DNA of 18,313 nucleotides from contig CADBND010000134.1 in NCBI GenBank assembly GCA_902795875.1, positions 1-18,313 on the forward strand, written 5' to 3'. The notes beneath the pieces were generated by a model. It was not told the origin of the DNA. It saw nothing but the letters and a program-made list of their open reading frames with translations, and did not search any database. Positions 6,046 through 14,735 of the stretch are shown here, piece by piece. The position numbers and the translations under genes are program-made. Each line of letters begins with the position of its first letter. Position 1 is the first letter of the stretch. The stretch comes from an uncultured Erysipelotrichaceae bacterium. GTDB lineage: Bacteria; Bacillota_I; Bacilli_A; Erysipelotrichales; Erysipelotrichaceae.

Positions 6046-7803
6046 ATGAACAATTCTATAAAGTGCTATAGTCCGGACGACTACAGTTCTTCACGCGGAT
6101 TCTCCGGTACCAATTATGATCCGCAGAAGGATACTTTGGTATACGCCTTGGGAGGTCTGGGAGAAGTCGGCAAAAACATGTACTGTTTTGAACACGACGA
6201 CGAGATCATAGTCATCGATGCCGGCGTCAAGTTCCCTGACGACGAACTCCTCGGCGTAGATTATGTCATCCCCGATTACACCCACCTGATCAAAAACAAA
6301 GAAAAGGTCAAGGCATTGATCATAACCCATGGCCACGAAGATCACATCGGAGGGATCCCCTTCCTGCTTCTGGCCTGTCCAATCAAAAAGATCTATGCGC
6401 CACGCTTTGCCAAGGCACTGATCGAAAAGAAACTGTCGGAAAGAAGAAGGCTTGCCAATACGCAAGTCATTGAGATCGATTGCGATTCCTCCGTACAGAC
6501 CGATCACTTCCGTGTCGGATTCTTCAATACCGTGCACTCCATTCCGGATTCGCTCGGAGTTCTGATCAATACGCCCAACGGCAGGATCGTCGAGACCGGA
6601 GACTTCAAGTTTGACCTGACGCCGGTCGGACAGAATTCCGACTATCAGAAGATGGCCTATATCGGAGCAGCCGGTGTCACACTGCTGATGTCGGACTCCA
6701 CCAATGCCGAAGTCGATGGCTTCTCGATCTCCGAGAAGCAGGTCGCATCGGCGATCAATGATATCATGCGCAAGACCACCGGCAGGATACTGATCTCAAC
6801 CTTCGCATCGAATGTAAACCGTCTCGCGCAGATCATCAAAGCAGCACAGAAATGTGAAAGAAAGGTCGTCGTATTCGGAAGATCGATGGAAAATGTCGTC
6901 GAGATCGGCTTGCAGATGAAAACGATCGACGTGCCTGATGATACCTTCATCTCACCGGAACTGGTCAACCAGTATCCGCCTGAGAAACTGTGCATCATTT
7001 GTACCGGTTCGCAAGGCGAAGCTCTCGCGGCACTAAGCAGGATCGCCAACGGTTCCCACAAGTATGTCAAGATCATACCGGGTGATACCGTCGTATTCTC
7101 CTCTTCCGCCATTCCGGGCAACGCCCTCAATATCGGTGGCATCGTCAATCAGTTGATGCGCAACGGTGCCAGAGTGCTGGAAAACAAAGCGCTGTCGTCC
7201 TTACATACGACGGGACATGCCTCAAAAGAAGAACAGAAGCTGATGCTGCAGTTGATCAAACCGAAATACTTCATGCCAATGCATGGCGAATACAAGATGC
7301 TGAAACTGCATGCCGATTCAGCTGTCGAAACTGGGATCCCCAGGGAAAACTGCTTCATCTGCGCCAATGGCGATGCACTCGTATTGCACGATGGCGAAGT
7401 GTACCGCTCCAACACAAGGATACAGACCGATGCGATCTACGTTGATGGAAACGACATATCCGGACTTTCCACTTCCGTTCTCAAGGACCGTAAGATCCTG
7501 GCAGACAACGGTCTTGTGGCAGTCGTCGTCTGCATCGATTCCCGCAGCAACAAGATCCTGTGCAAACCCGGTATCGTCTCCAGGGGCTTCGTATATCTGA
7601 AAGAATCCCAGACCATGATCAAGGAAGCTGAAGGGCTCGTTTACGAAGCACTTCGCAATGAAATGAAACAGAAAGTCACATTCGGCGATCTGAAAAACTG
7701 CATCAAAAACACCCTTGAACCGTTCCTGTACGAAAAGACGAACCGCAACCCGATCGTCATTCCGGTCATACTCAATCATGTCAACGCACTGAAAAAGAAT
7801 TAA
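6046..7803 (+). CDS. rnjA: Ribonuclease J
   Basis: A 585-residue metallo-beta-lactamase/beta-CASP ribonuclease with endo- and 5'-to-3' exonuclease activity, a main RNA decay and maturation enzyme in Firmicutes. The zinc motif HGHEDH is at 95-100 in ITHGHEDHIGGIP. SDSTNAEVDGFSISE lies in the beta-CASP entry region, and MPMHGEYKML is the late histidine motif. About 20 extra residues precede the usual N-terminus. No later Met fits before the ALGGLGE motif (34-40), and GGAGG (6037-6041) sits 4 nt before this ATG, so the start is firm. I call it the J1 type from its closeness to the ALGGLGEVGKN pattern; only one RNase J gene is visible here. In Bacillus the gene is preceded by rpoY (epsilon subunit); that small gene is absent here. 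It ends at a bidirectional terminator shared with pfkA. Confidence 0.94.
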   Translation: MNNSIKCYSPDDYSSSRGFSGTNYDPQKDTLVYALGGLGEVGKNMYCFEHDDEIIVIDAGVKFPDDELLGVDYVIPDYTHLIKNKEKVKALIITHGHEDHIGGIPFLLLACPIKKIYAPRFAKALIEKKLSERRRLANTQVIEIDCDSSVQTDHFRVGFFNTVHSIPDSLGVLINTPNGRIVETGDFKFDLTPVGQNSDYQKMAYIGAAGVTLLMSDSTNAEVDGFSISEKQVASAINDIMRKTTGRILISTFASNVNRLAQIIKAAQKCERKVVVFGRSMENVVEIGLQMKTIDVPDDTFISPELVNQYPPEKLCIICTGSQGEALAALSRIANGSHKYVKIIPGDTVVFSSSAIPGNALNIGGIVNQLMRNGARVLENKALSSLHTTGHASKEEQKLMLQLIKPKYFMPMHGEYKMLKLHADSAVETGIPRENCFICANGDALVLHDGEVYRSNTRIQTDAIYVDGNDISGLSTSVLKDRKILADNGLVAVVVCIDSRSNKILCKPGIVSRGFVYLKESQTMIKEAEGLVYEALRNEMKQKVTFGDLKNCIKNTLEPFLYEKTNRNPIVIPVILNHVNALKKN

Positions 7804-7813
7804 AAAAGACAAC

Positions 7814-7852
7814 AAAAAAGCAGAAGCTCACTTCAATGAACTTCTGCTTTTT
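7814..7852. terminator. Bidirectional terminator between rnjA and pfkA
   Basis: AAAAAGCAGAAG pairs with CTTCTGCTTTTT, extended after one mismatch by TCA/TGA around a CTTCAA loop. There is a T-tract on the plus strand (7848-7852) and an A-run at 7814-7819 that serves as the T-tract for the minus strand. Both convergent genes end next to it. Confidence 0.88.
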
Positions 7853-7864
7853 CTATGGCGATTA

Positions 7865-8824
7865 TTATACGAGTCTGTCAAAGAGACGATAGAAGGCTCT
7901 GCGGCTGGACCTCGGCAATGAGACGCATTCCTCGATCGGCATGGAAACGATCTCGTTGTTGCGGATACCTACGCAATGTCCGCCGATACCCTGTACCAGC
8001 AGTTCAACTGCTTTGGCACCCATTCGGGAAGCCAGCACACGGTCGGAAGGTGTAGGCGATCCTCCTCTCTGGATATGGCCAAGGATCGTCGCTCTTCCCG
8101 CAAAACCGGTCACACGGGAGATCTTGTCTGCGAGCGATTTGACATCACAGACCTTTTCGGAGACGATGACGATCGCGTGGTTCTTTCCCTGATTTTCAAG
8201 ATATCTCAGTTTCTCAAGCACTGCTTCCTCGTCGTATCCGGTCTCCGGTGTGATCAGGATCTCGGCACCACAGGAAATGCCCGAATAGATGGCCAGATCG
8301 CCGCAGCGATTGCCCATGACTTCCACTACGGAACAGCGGTGATGGGAATTGGAAGTATCCCTGAGTTTATCCACGCAGTCTACAACTGTGTTTAAAGCAG
8401 TATCAAAACCGATCGTATAATCTGTTCCTTCGATATCGTTATCGATCGTGCCTGGCAAGGCAACGCAGTTGACGCCGCGTTTTGTCAAGGCGTCAGCACC
8501 TCTGTAGGTACCGTCACCGCCAATGACGACGACCGCATCGATATTGTTTTCTTTCAGTTTTGCGATGCCCTTCATCATGACTTCCTCATCCTTGAATTCC
8601 GGAAGTCTTGCAGAACCCAGTATCGTTCCGCCTCTGGAAATCGTTTCGGAAACGGATTCTCTGGTGAAAGGTTCATACAGTCCCTCGACCAGCCCTTTGT
8701 ATCCGTCATGGATACCGACTACCTCAATCCCGTTTGCCAGAGCGCTCCTGGTGACCGCCCTGATGGCTGCGTTCATTCCCGGTGAATCGCCGCCCGAAGT
8801 CAAAATACCGATCTTTCTTAACAT
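7865..8824 (-). CDS. pfkA: ATP-dependent 6-phosphofructokinase
   Basis: PfkA phosphorylates fructose 6-phosphate to fructose 1,6-bisphosphate, the committed step of glycolysis. The 319-residue length is that of classical bacterial ATP-PFK. Motifs seen are the ATP-binding GGDSPGMNAAIR (11-22), GGDGTYRGA (102-110) and PGTIDNDIEGTDYTIGFDTA (124-143) with catalytic Asp128. Gly104 within GGDG is typical of ATP rather than pyrophosphate enzymes. The start overlaps the true end of dnaI by 7 nt, and a very strong GAGGAGGGG ribosome binding site lies inside the dnaI 3' end. The gene is therefore the last member of the long minus-strand run. The usual partner pyk is not adjacent. Confidence 0.96.
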   Translation of the reverse strand: MLRKIGILTSGGDSPGMNAAIRAVTRSALANGIEVVGIHDGYKGLVEGLYEPFTRESVSETISRGGTILGSARLPEFKDEEVMMKGIAKLKENNIDAVVVIGGDGTYRGADALTKRGVNCVALPGTIDNDIEGTDYTIGFDTALNTVVDCVDKLRDTSNSHHRCSVVEVMGNRCGDLAIYSGISCGAEILITPETGYDEEAVLEKLRYLENQGKNHAIVIVSEKVCDVKSLADKISRVTGFAGRATILGHIQRGGSPTPSDRVLASRMGAKAVELLVQGIGGHCVGIRNNEIVSMPIEECVSLPRSSRRAFYRLFDRLV

Positions 8825-9669
8825 GTTCGTCCCCTCCTCATATTAGGACCAGACAATACGAAATTGTCGCTAAGTATATCTATTCTCTCAAGAAGCCTTC
8901 TGGCATTCATGAGGTTCGATTTTTCTTTGCGGTCATACTGATAATGCTTCAGCAGTTCTTCCTTGTTCAGATTGGAAGTGAATATCGTAACAAGAGAGTT
9001 CTAAAGCCGATGATCCAGTATTCGAAACAGGACATCATCCCGGACAAATTCCGAAACGGTCTCCGACCCGATATCATCCAGAAACAGATATTCTGCATTC
9101 TTAAGGATGGATATATTGCGGTCGACCATCTCGGCAGCGGTAGAAAAATAGCCTTTCATCTCATTGAAGAAGTTTGACACCTTTACGAATGCGACCTTTT
9201 TCCCCTTCTTGACTAAAGAATTAGCCAATGCGGTACAAAGATAGGTCTTTCCCACACCCAGATCGCCGCAGATATATAAACCTCTCTGGCTCTTTTCATA
9301 AAGGATCGCTGCCAAGGCCAGATAGAGCTGCTTCTGTTCGGGAGTGTATTCGATATTGCTTAGATCGATATCAGCCAGATTCCTGCTGATATCACAATAC
9401 ATATAACGGTCTAAGACCGATTTCGATCTTTTCTGCTTTAAAGCATAAGGACAGTATTCGACCTCTTCGTGAAGACCGTCTTCTTCACTCAGACAGGATC
9501 TTTCGCCAACAGGGGACTGCCGGCATTCAAAAAGACCTTCGCAGTTTTCACAAAGTTTCCTCGATCTGTATACCTTCAGAAAGAGCGGAAGATCGTTTTG
9601 AAGATCGGGATCGCTTTCTGCGAAACGGGAAAGATATGCATCATTTCGGATCTGATCTGTTTCGTTCAT
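8818..9669 (-). CDS. dnaI: Primosomal helicase loader DnaI, interrupted by an in-frame TAG
   Basis: DnaI loads the replicative helicase at origins and stalled forks, working with DnaB/DnaD. Residues 40-73 hold cysteines (C40, C43, C49, C73) like the zinc-binding N-terminal domain. The AAA+ part has Walker A GDLGVGKT (135-142) and Walker B LFLDDI (195-200). At codon 223 (9001-9003) there is a TAG. The same frame then runs on for 60 codons as NSLVTIFTSNLNKEELLKHY and beyond, to a TAA at 8818. This holds the sensor-1 Asn (TSN) and the RRLLER arginine region expected of DnaI. Without readthrough the product is 222 residues and lacks both. Total length with the tail is about 283, near the family norm. 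The start shares an ATGA overlap with dnaB; the end overlaps pfkA. Confidence 0.88.
9001..9003 (-). other. In-frame amber (TAG) codon within dnaI
   Basis: The codons read CTT-TAG-AAC between DHRL and NSLVTIFTSN, with no frame change. One base change from CAG (Gln) would explain it. Elsewhere in the window TAG serves as a normal stop (coaE, and the lipoprotein gene), which argues against general reassignment. Confidence 0.85.
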
Positions 9670-10802
9670 TTCTTACCCATCAGTTTTAGAAGTTCTTCTT
9701 CCTGCAACGCCGACATCGTCTTGTTGTCGCTGTCATCATATACAGGGAGCTTATCTTCCTGTACTTTTCTCTTATTTCCATTATATGATCCGGACAGCCT
9801 TTCCAAAGCATCTTTTGCGGTTTTTATATCATTTCTGTGAAGATCGGAAGCGATCGGATAGAGATAGTTTTCGATCAGTCTGTTGTCGCAAGCCTTAAGG
9901 GCATGAGCCAGAAGCACATTGATCACCGGAGGATCGAGATGATACTTGTTGGAAAGATTGAAGATGATCTTCTTGTCGTATTCTGTCACTTCCTTGCCAT
10001 CCTGCAAAGACATCAGGAAATTTGTGCAAGGAACATTGTAGTTGTCATTTCCGACCGGCTTGTAATCGCTCTTTGCCCGCATACACAGATAACGGAGTTC
10101 TTTCAGATCAAATTCGCTGGAATCGAGTCTTGCCACTCTGGGCAAAAAAGTCCGCATCTTGTCATAGGAAATATTATAAAGATCGGCGAGAAGAGCTATC
10201 TGTCTGAGATTCTCCTTGGTCCGAAAACGCATCGGCAGTAAATTGGTCGAGATATCCTTCAGAAAGACATTGACATCGAAAAGCGTATTGAACTCATAGG
10301 TATTCTCCACGCTCTTCTTAAGGATCGTTTCATCTTCGGCCTTCCAGTTTTTCAAAGAATCCAGAGAAAGTGTTTGGGATACATCTTCAAAACCGCTGTG
10401 ATCGGACTCCGTATAGATATCGGCGATCAGTTCACGGTAATGATCCCCGGATGTTTTCAGGATAAAATCCCTGACCAGGATATCGTCTCTAATGAACTGT
10501 TTCATATCCATCGGATTGTTGAAGATGAAAATGTAGCGGTTTTCCTGCCGCAGTGTCTTCAGAAGGCGGTATTCGTTGAGTTTCAGACAATAGAACTCGA
10601 AATCATCGATCGAAAGATTCAGCGTGATCAGAAGACCATTTATCTCGGTGAACGTGACCGTATTGCCTCTGAGTACCAGATATTCGTACATAGCCAGTGC
10701 ATCATTGCCGATCAAAGGTCCATAGAAAAAAACCAGAGAGCGTAATCTCTCGGCAGACAGTTCAGCATTGACTTCGGCTTTATACAGGTCTTTTCCTAAC
10801 AT
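9666..10802 (-). CDS. dnaB: Replication initiation / membrane attachment protein DnaB (Firmicute type)
   Basis: Not the helicase of E. coli but the Firmicute primosome protein of the DnaB/DnaD family, which helps DnaI place the helicase at origin DNA. The 378-residue protein starts with ELSAERLRSLVFFYGPLIG, a winged-helix entry typical of the family (about 13-32). The C-terminal half has the DnaD-like helical repeat region (VINVLLAHALKACDN, then IASDLHRNDIKTAKDALERL). The tail is short and charged. It lies directly upstream of dnaI with an ATGA overlap, the standard Firmicute arrangement, and overlaps the end of coaE by 7 nt. In Bacillus nrdR sits just before dnaB; it is absent here. Confidence 0.9.
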   Translation of the reverse strand: MLGKDLYKAEVNAELSAERLRSLVFFYGPLIGNDALAMYEYLVLRGNTVTFTEINGLLITLNLSIDDFEFYCLKLNEYRLLKTLRQENRYIFIFNNPMDMKQFIRDDILVRDFILKTSGDHYRELIADIYTESDHSGFEDVSQTLSLDSLKNWKAEDETILKKSVENTYEFNTLFDVNVFLKDISTNLLPMRFRTKENLRQIALLADLYNISYDKMRTFLPRVARLDSSEFDLKELRYLCMRAKSDYKPVGNDNYNVPCTNFLMSLQDGKEVTEYDKKIIFNLSNKYHLDPPVINVLLAHALKACDNRLIENYLYPIASDLHRNDIKTAKDALERLSGSYNGNKRKVQEDKLPVYDDSDNKTMSALQEEELLKLMGKK

Positions 10803-11356
10803 TTCAATTCTTCAAGCCATTCATCGACTCGCTCGTAGAGCTCATCCAGACTACCATTATTATATATGATTTTATCGGCTCTTTTAATCTTTTCTTCGAC
10901 GCTCATCTGCCTCGAAAAACGCTCCTTCGCCTCTTCCAGGCTTAAGCCTCTTTCTTGCAATCTTTCCATAAGTAAGTCATAGTCCGTAACGACCAGCAGA
11001 TCATGATCGAAATATTTCTCCCAGCCAGCTTCGAAAAGAAGCGGGACTTCCGCAAAAAGAGGATCCTCTTTCCTTTCTATCAGTCTCTTCAGTATCAGAG
11101 GATGACAGATCCCTTCCAGTTTTCTTTTTTCTTTCTCGTCGTCAAAAACGATCGAAGCCAGTTTTTTCTTGTTCAATTCCTCCCCATCGAAACATTCGGG
11201 AAAAGCCTCTCTTATCGCCAGATAGCCTTCCTCTCCTTTTTCCAGGAGTTTGCGATTCTCCTCATCGCAGTCAAAAAGACTGTAACCTTTCCTGGCCAGA
11301 TATTGACATACCATACTTTTGCCCGAACCGATCGAGCCTGTTACAGCGATCTTCAT
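10796..11356 (-). CDS. coaE: Dephospho-CoA kinase
   Basis: CoaE phosphorylates the 3'-hydroxyl of dephospho-CoA with ATP, the last step of CoA synthesis. The P-loop GSIGSGKS is at residues 7-14 from the chosen start MKIAVTG. Further kinase features are FDCDEENRKLL (28-38), PLILKRLIERK and EVPLLFEAGWE. I chose the ATG at 11356 because it makes an ATGA overlap with the mutM stop, like other junctions in this run, and gives the usual N-terminus. An upstream in-frame ATG at 11368 would add four residues and touches an AAGGA directly, leaving no spacing. Its substrate comes from CoaD, encoded about 7 kb away in another operon. Confidence 0.93.
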   Translation of the reverse strand: MKIAVTGSIGSGKSMVCQYLARKGYSLFDCDEENRKLLEKGEEGYLAIREAFPECFDGEELNKKKLASIVFDDEKEKRKLEGICHPLILKRLIERKEDPLFAEVPLLFEAGWEKYFDHDLLVVTDYDLLMERLQERGLSLEEAKERFSRQMSVEEKIKRADKIIYNNGSLDELYERVDEWLEELKC

Positions 11357-12162
11357 AGTTTCTGACATTCCTTACAAAAATAAGTTCCCCTTCCGCCGAC
11401 CCGGATCTTCTCGATCGGATGTCCGCAGATGGGACAGTGTTCCATCGAATGCGCCCGCAATGACATCTGAAAACGTCCTGTTACACCAAGCGAAGACGTG
11501 TAGGAGCGGATCGTCGTTCCTCCTGCCTTTATCGCTTCCGAAAGGATGTGGCGCGTTTCTTTTATCAGTCCATTTATCTCCTCATCAGACAGATCGCATG
11601 CTTTCCTTTCGGGATGAACGCGTATCGCAAAAAGGATCTCATCGGCATAGATGTTTCCGATCCCGGCCACAAAACTCTGATCCAGCAGGATCTCCTTGAT
11701 CGCTTTCTTTTTTGTTTTCAGATATTCCCGGCAATAGGACAGATCGAAACTGTCCCAAAAAGGTTCAGGACCCAGATCCTTGAAATCCTTATAATCTTCT
11801 TTCTTTTCGATCAGTTCCATCCTTCCGAACTTGCGGACATCGTTGTAGCGAAGCTGTCTGCCATCTTCCAGATCAAAGAGGACATGATCGTGTTTATTCA
11901 AGGGGACGGTATCATCCAGAATGAAGTACTTTCCTTCCATGCGCAGATGGGAAACGAAAGTGATGTCATCCATTTCAAAAAGAAGATACTTTCCTCTTCT
12001 TTTGAAGCCACGGAAATGTTGGCCGATGAGTCCGGAACGAAAATCTTCCTCTTTGCCTTCGACGATCTTCTTACACAAGACCCTGACATTCTTGATCTGC
12101 GCATCTTTTATCTGGTATTCAAGCGTATCCAGTACTGTCTGTACCTCAGGCAATTCCGGCAT
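11353..12162 (-). CDS. mutM: Formamidopyrimidine-DNA glycosylase
   Basis: MutM (Fpg) excises 8-oxoguanine and ring-opened purines and cuts the resulting abasic site. The 269-residue protein starts with MPELPEVQTV, giving the catalytic N-terminal Pro and Glu after Met removal. HLRMEGKY carries the conserved Lys, and QSFVAGIGNIYADEILF is the helix-two-turn-helix region. The C-terminal zinc finger has C243, C246, C263 and C266 with the strand residues GGRGTYFC. The start overlaps the polA stop by 1 nt (TAATG), with GAGG 7 nt upstream. The polA-mutM-coaE order is conserved in Firmicutes and couples base excision with gap filling. Confidence 0.96.
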   Translation of the reverse strand: MPELPEVQTVLDTLEYQIKDAQIKNVRVLCKKIVEGKEEDFRSGLIGQHFRGFKRRGKYLLFEMDDITFVSHLRMEGKYFILDDTVPLNKHDHVLFDLEDGRQLRYNDVRKFGRMELIEKKEDYKDFKDLGPEPFWDSFDLSYCREYLKTKKKAIKEILLDQSFVAGIGNIYADEILFAIRVHPERKACDLSDEEINGLIKETRHILSEAIKAGGTTIRSYTSSLGVTGRFQMSLRAHSMEHCPICGHPIEKIRVGGRGTYFCKECQKL

Positions 12163-14735
12163 TATTTTGCCTCGTACCAGTCTTTGCCGATCGCCAGTGA
12201 GAAATCCAGTCTCGTCTTCATCTTGTAAGCGTTGGCCATGATATCAGGGATCAGTTCCTTCATTCTCTCAACTTCTTCTTGCGGTACATCGAATATCAGT
12301 TCGTCATGAACCTGCAGGATCAGCTTGGTCTTTAAACCTTCTTCTTTTATCTTTTTCGCAGCCCGTATCATGGCTATCTTGATCAGATCGGCAGCCGAGC
12401 CCTGTATTCCGGCATTCATCGCCGCCCGTTTACCGAATTCCCGCATCATATAGTTGCGATCGTTGATCTCGTTGATATAGCGTCTTCTGTTCAGCATAGT
12501 CTTCACATAGCCGTGATCCTGACAGAACTTCACCTGCGCATCAAGATATTCCCGGATATGCGGATAAGTGCGGAAATAATCCTCGATATATCTCTTCGCA
12601 TCCTTTACAGAAAGCTGAGTCTGATTGGCCAGACCGAAATCTGATATCCCGTATACGACACCAAAGTTGACTGCTTTGGCATGTCTTCTGGCGATATCGG
12701 TCACTTCTTCTTTTGAAAGACCGAATACATCCATTGCCGTCTTGGTGTGGATATCGATGCCACTGTTGAACGCATCGATCATTTTCTCTTCGCCGGATAA
12801 GGAAGAAAGCACCCTCAGTTCCACCTGTGAATAATCGGAACTGATCAGCACGTTTCCCTCCGATGGCTTGAATGCTTTACGTATCTCTCTGCCCTCATCA
12901 TCCCTGACAGAAATGTTCTGCAGGTTGGGATCGTAACTGGAAAGCCTTCCGGTCTGCGTGATGGTCTGGGAGAAGACCGTATGGATCCTTCCGTCTTCAT
13001 TGATGTATTTCTTTAACCCCTCCGCATAGGTGGAATATAATTTCGTATATTTGCGATATTCCAGTATATCGGAAACGATCGGATGATAATCGACGAGTTT
13101 ATTTAGGACTTCCGCATTAGTGGAACCCTTCTTGAGATCCGGAAGATCAAGTTCCTCATAAAGGACCTGCGCAAGCTGTTTCGTCGAAGCGATATTGAAT
13201 TCATGGCCTACAGAATCATAGATCCTTTTTTCAATGACATCGATCTTCTTTTTCGTATTCAAAGCGATCTCATCGAGTTCTTTCTCGTCACAGCACACTC
13301 CCTGCTTCTCCATATCGTATAAGACATCTACGAGAGGCAATTCGATCTGTTCGTAGAGCGCCGTCATGTCCTTTTCTTCAAGCTCTTTCTTTGCTTTCGG
13401 ATAGATCCTTGACAGTTCAAAAGCGACCTTGCAGGCATAAGAAGCGATCTCCTCTTCGCTTGCCCGGACCGGCTTTTTCTCCGTGCCGAAAAGTTCTTTG
13501 AGCTCTCTTATCTGTCCACCGCCGTAATTCATGATGATGGCAGAAAGATCAGAATTGTAGTTATTGGAAAGGAAACACATCAGATAGATGTCATCCGTAT
13601 TTTTTCCGACCGGGATACCATACCTGTCAAGAGCGTGTTTCAAAGCTTTCAGATCGAATACGATCTTCGTTTTATCGCTTTTCAGATAAGACAGAGCATC
13701 CTCATCTTTCTGCAGATCTGAAAAACGGATATATTCGACCTGCCCCCCTTTTGCGAAACAGGCACCTTCCAAAGCTCTTTCGTAATAGGAGAATTCATCG
13801 GAAACAAAGTAGATCAACGCTTCATCAAGAAGAGCAGAAGAGATCTTTTCCACGATCTGAGGCTTATCTTCGGCCTTCGTTTCCGGCTCATCGATCTTAC
13901 GGATCAGGGAATACATCTCATATTTCTCAAAGAAATCGTTTCTTCCCTTCTGATCGATGTGCAGTTTCAGATCCTCGAGGTCACCTTCGATCTCCACATC
14001 CGTCTTGATCGTTGCCAGAGTCTTGGAAAGGAAACAGGAATCCTTGTCTTTCAGAAGTTTTTCCTTGAGTTTTCCCTTCACCTCATCAATATGTTCATAG
14101 ATCCCTTCACAGGTATCATAATCATTCAACAGTTTGACTGCCGTCTTGTCTCCGACTCCTTCGACGCCTTTGATATTGTCGGACTTGTCTCCCGCCAGAC
14201 CCTTATAATCGATGATCTGATACGGTTTGAGACCGTATTCCTCTTTTAAGGCTGCCTCGTCCATTTTCACGATGTCAGACATGCCCTTACGCATGACATA
14301 GACCGAAGTCGTATCGTCGATCAACTGAAGCATATCCCTGTCGGAAGAAAGGATACAGGTCTCGATCGCATATTTCTTGGCCAAAGAACCGATGATATCG
14401 TCTGCCTCGATCGTATCATATTCAAAATACGGAAGGTCATACGCTTCCAACATCTCCCGGACCAACTGAAACTGGCCGACCAGTTCTTCCGGCGTCTGCG
14501 GCCTTCCTGCTTTATAATCGGGTACCAGATCGTGGCGGAAGGTATGTTTTCCCTTAGCGAATGCCACGGCACAATAATCCGGTTCGATCATTTTGATCGC
14601 CTTGTTCAGCATATTCGCAAAAGCGTATACCGCATTCGTGTATACGCCTTTAGAAGTCTTCATGATATTTCCGTAACAGGTCGCATAATAAGCCCGGAAG
14701 AGCACGGAGTTTCCATCGATCAGTAAAAGTTTCAT
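12162..14735 (-). CDS. polA: DNA polymerase I
   Basis: An 857-residue repair polymerase that removes RNA primers and fills gaps. The 5'-nuclease domain (1 to about 290) has its acidic residues in IEADDIIG (109-116), LSSDRDMLQL (129-138) and GDKSDNIKGVEGVGDKTA (182-199). The middle domain (about 300-450) has lost the 3'-5' exonuclease acids: the place of FDTET reads IYFVSDEFS, and the late Tyr-x3-Asp position reads YACKVAFEL. It is therefore probably without proofreading, as in Bacillus-type Pol I. The polymerase domain has motif A SDYSQVELR (633-641, Asp634), the O-helix RRHAKAVNFGVVYG (683-696) with Phe691, and motif C QVHDE (808-812). The ATG directly follows the lipoprotein stop codon, with GGTG as a weak binding site. 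Confidence 0.97.
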   Translation of the reverse strand: MKLLLIDGNSVLFRAYYATCYGNIMKTSKGVYTNAVYAFANMLNKAIKMIEPDYCAVAFAKGKHTFRHDLVPDYKAGRPQTPEELVGQFQLVREMLEAYDLPYFEYDTIEADDIIGSLAKKYAIETCILSSDRDMLQLIDDTTSVYVMRKGMSDIVKMDEAALKEEYGLKPYQIIDYKGLAGDKSDNIKGVEGVGDKTAVKLLNDYDTCEGIYEHIDEVKGKLKEKLLKDKDSCFLSKTLATIKTDVEIEGDLEDLKLHIDQKGRNDFFEKYEMYSLIRKIDEPETKAEDKPQIVEKISSALLDEALIYFVSDEFSYYERALEGACFAKGGQVEYIRFSDLQKDEDALSYLKSDKTKIVFDLKALKHALDRYGIPVGKNTDDIYLMCFLSNNYNSDLSAIIMNYGGGQIRELKELFGTEKKPVRASEEEIASYACKVAFELSRIYPKAKKELEEKDMTALYEQIELPLVDVLYDMEKQGVCCDEKELDEIALNTKKKIDVIEKRIYDSVGHEFNIASTKQLAQVLYEELDLPDLKKGSTNAEVLNKLVDYHPIVSDILEYRKYTKLYSTYAEGLKKYINEDGRIHTVFSQTITQTGRLSSYDPNLQNISVRDDEGREIRKAFKPSEGNVLISSDYSQVELRVLSSLSGEEKMIDAFNSGIDIHTKTAMDVFGLSKEEVTDIARRHAKAVNFGVVYGISDFGLANQTQLSVKDAKRYIEDYFRTYPHIREYLDAQVKFCQDHGYVKTMLNRRRYINEINDRNYMMREFGKRAAMNAGIQGSAADLIKIAMIRAAKKIKEEGLKTKLILQVHDELIFDVPQEEVERMKELIPDIMANAYKMKTRLDFSLAIGKDWYEAK

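Noticed and set aside
8818..9003. Frameshift as the cause of the dnaI interruption.
   Set aside because: The downstream coding continues in exactly the same frame after TAG, so it is a nonsense codon, not an indel.
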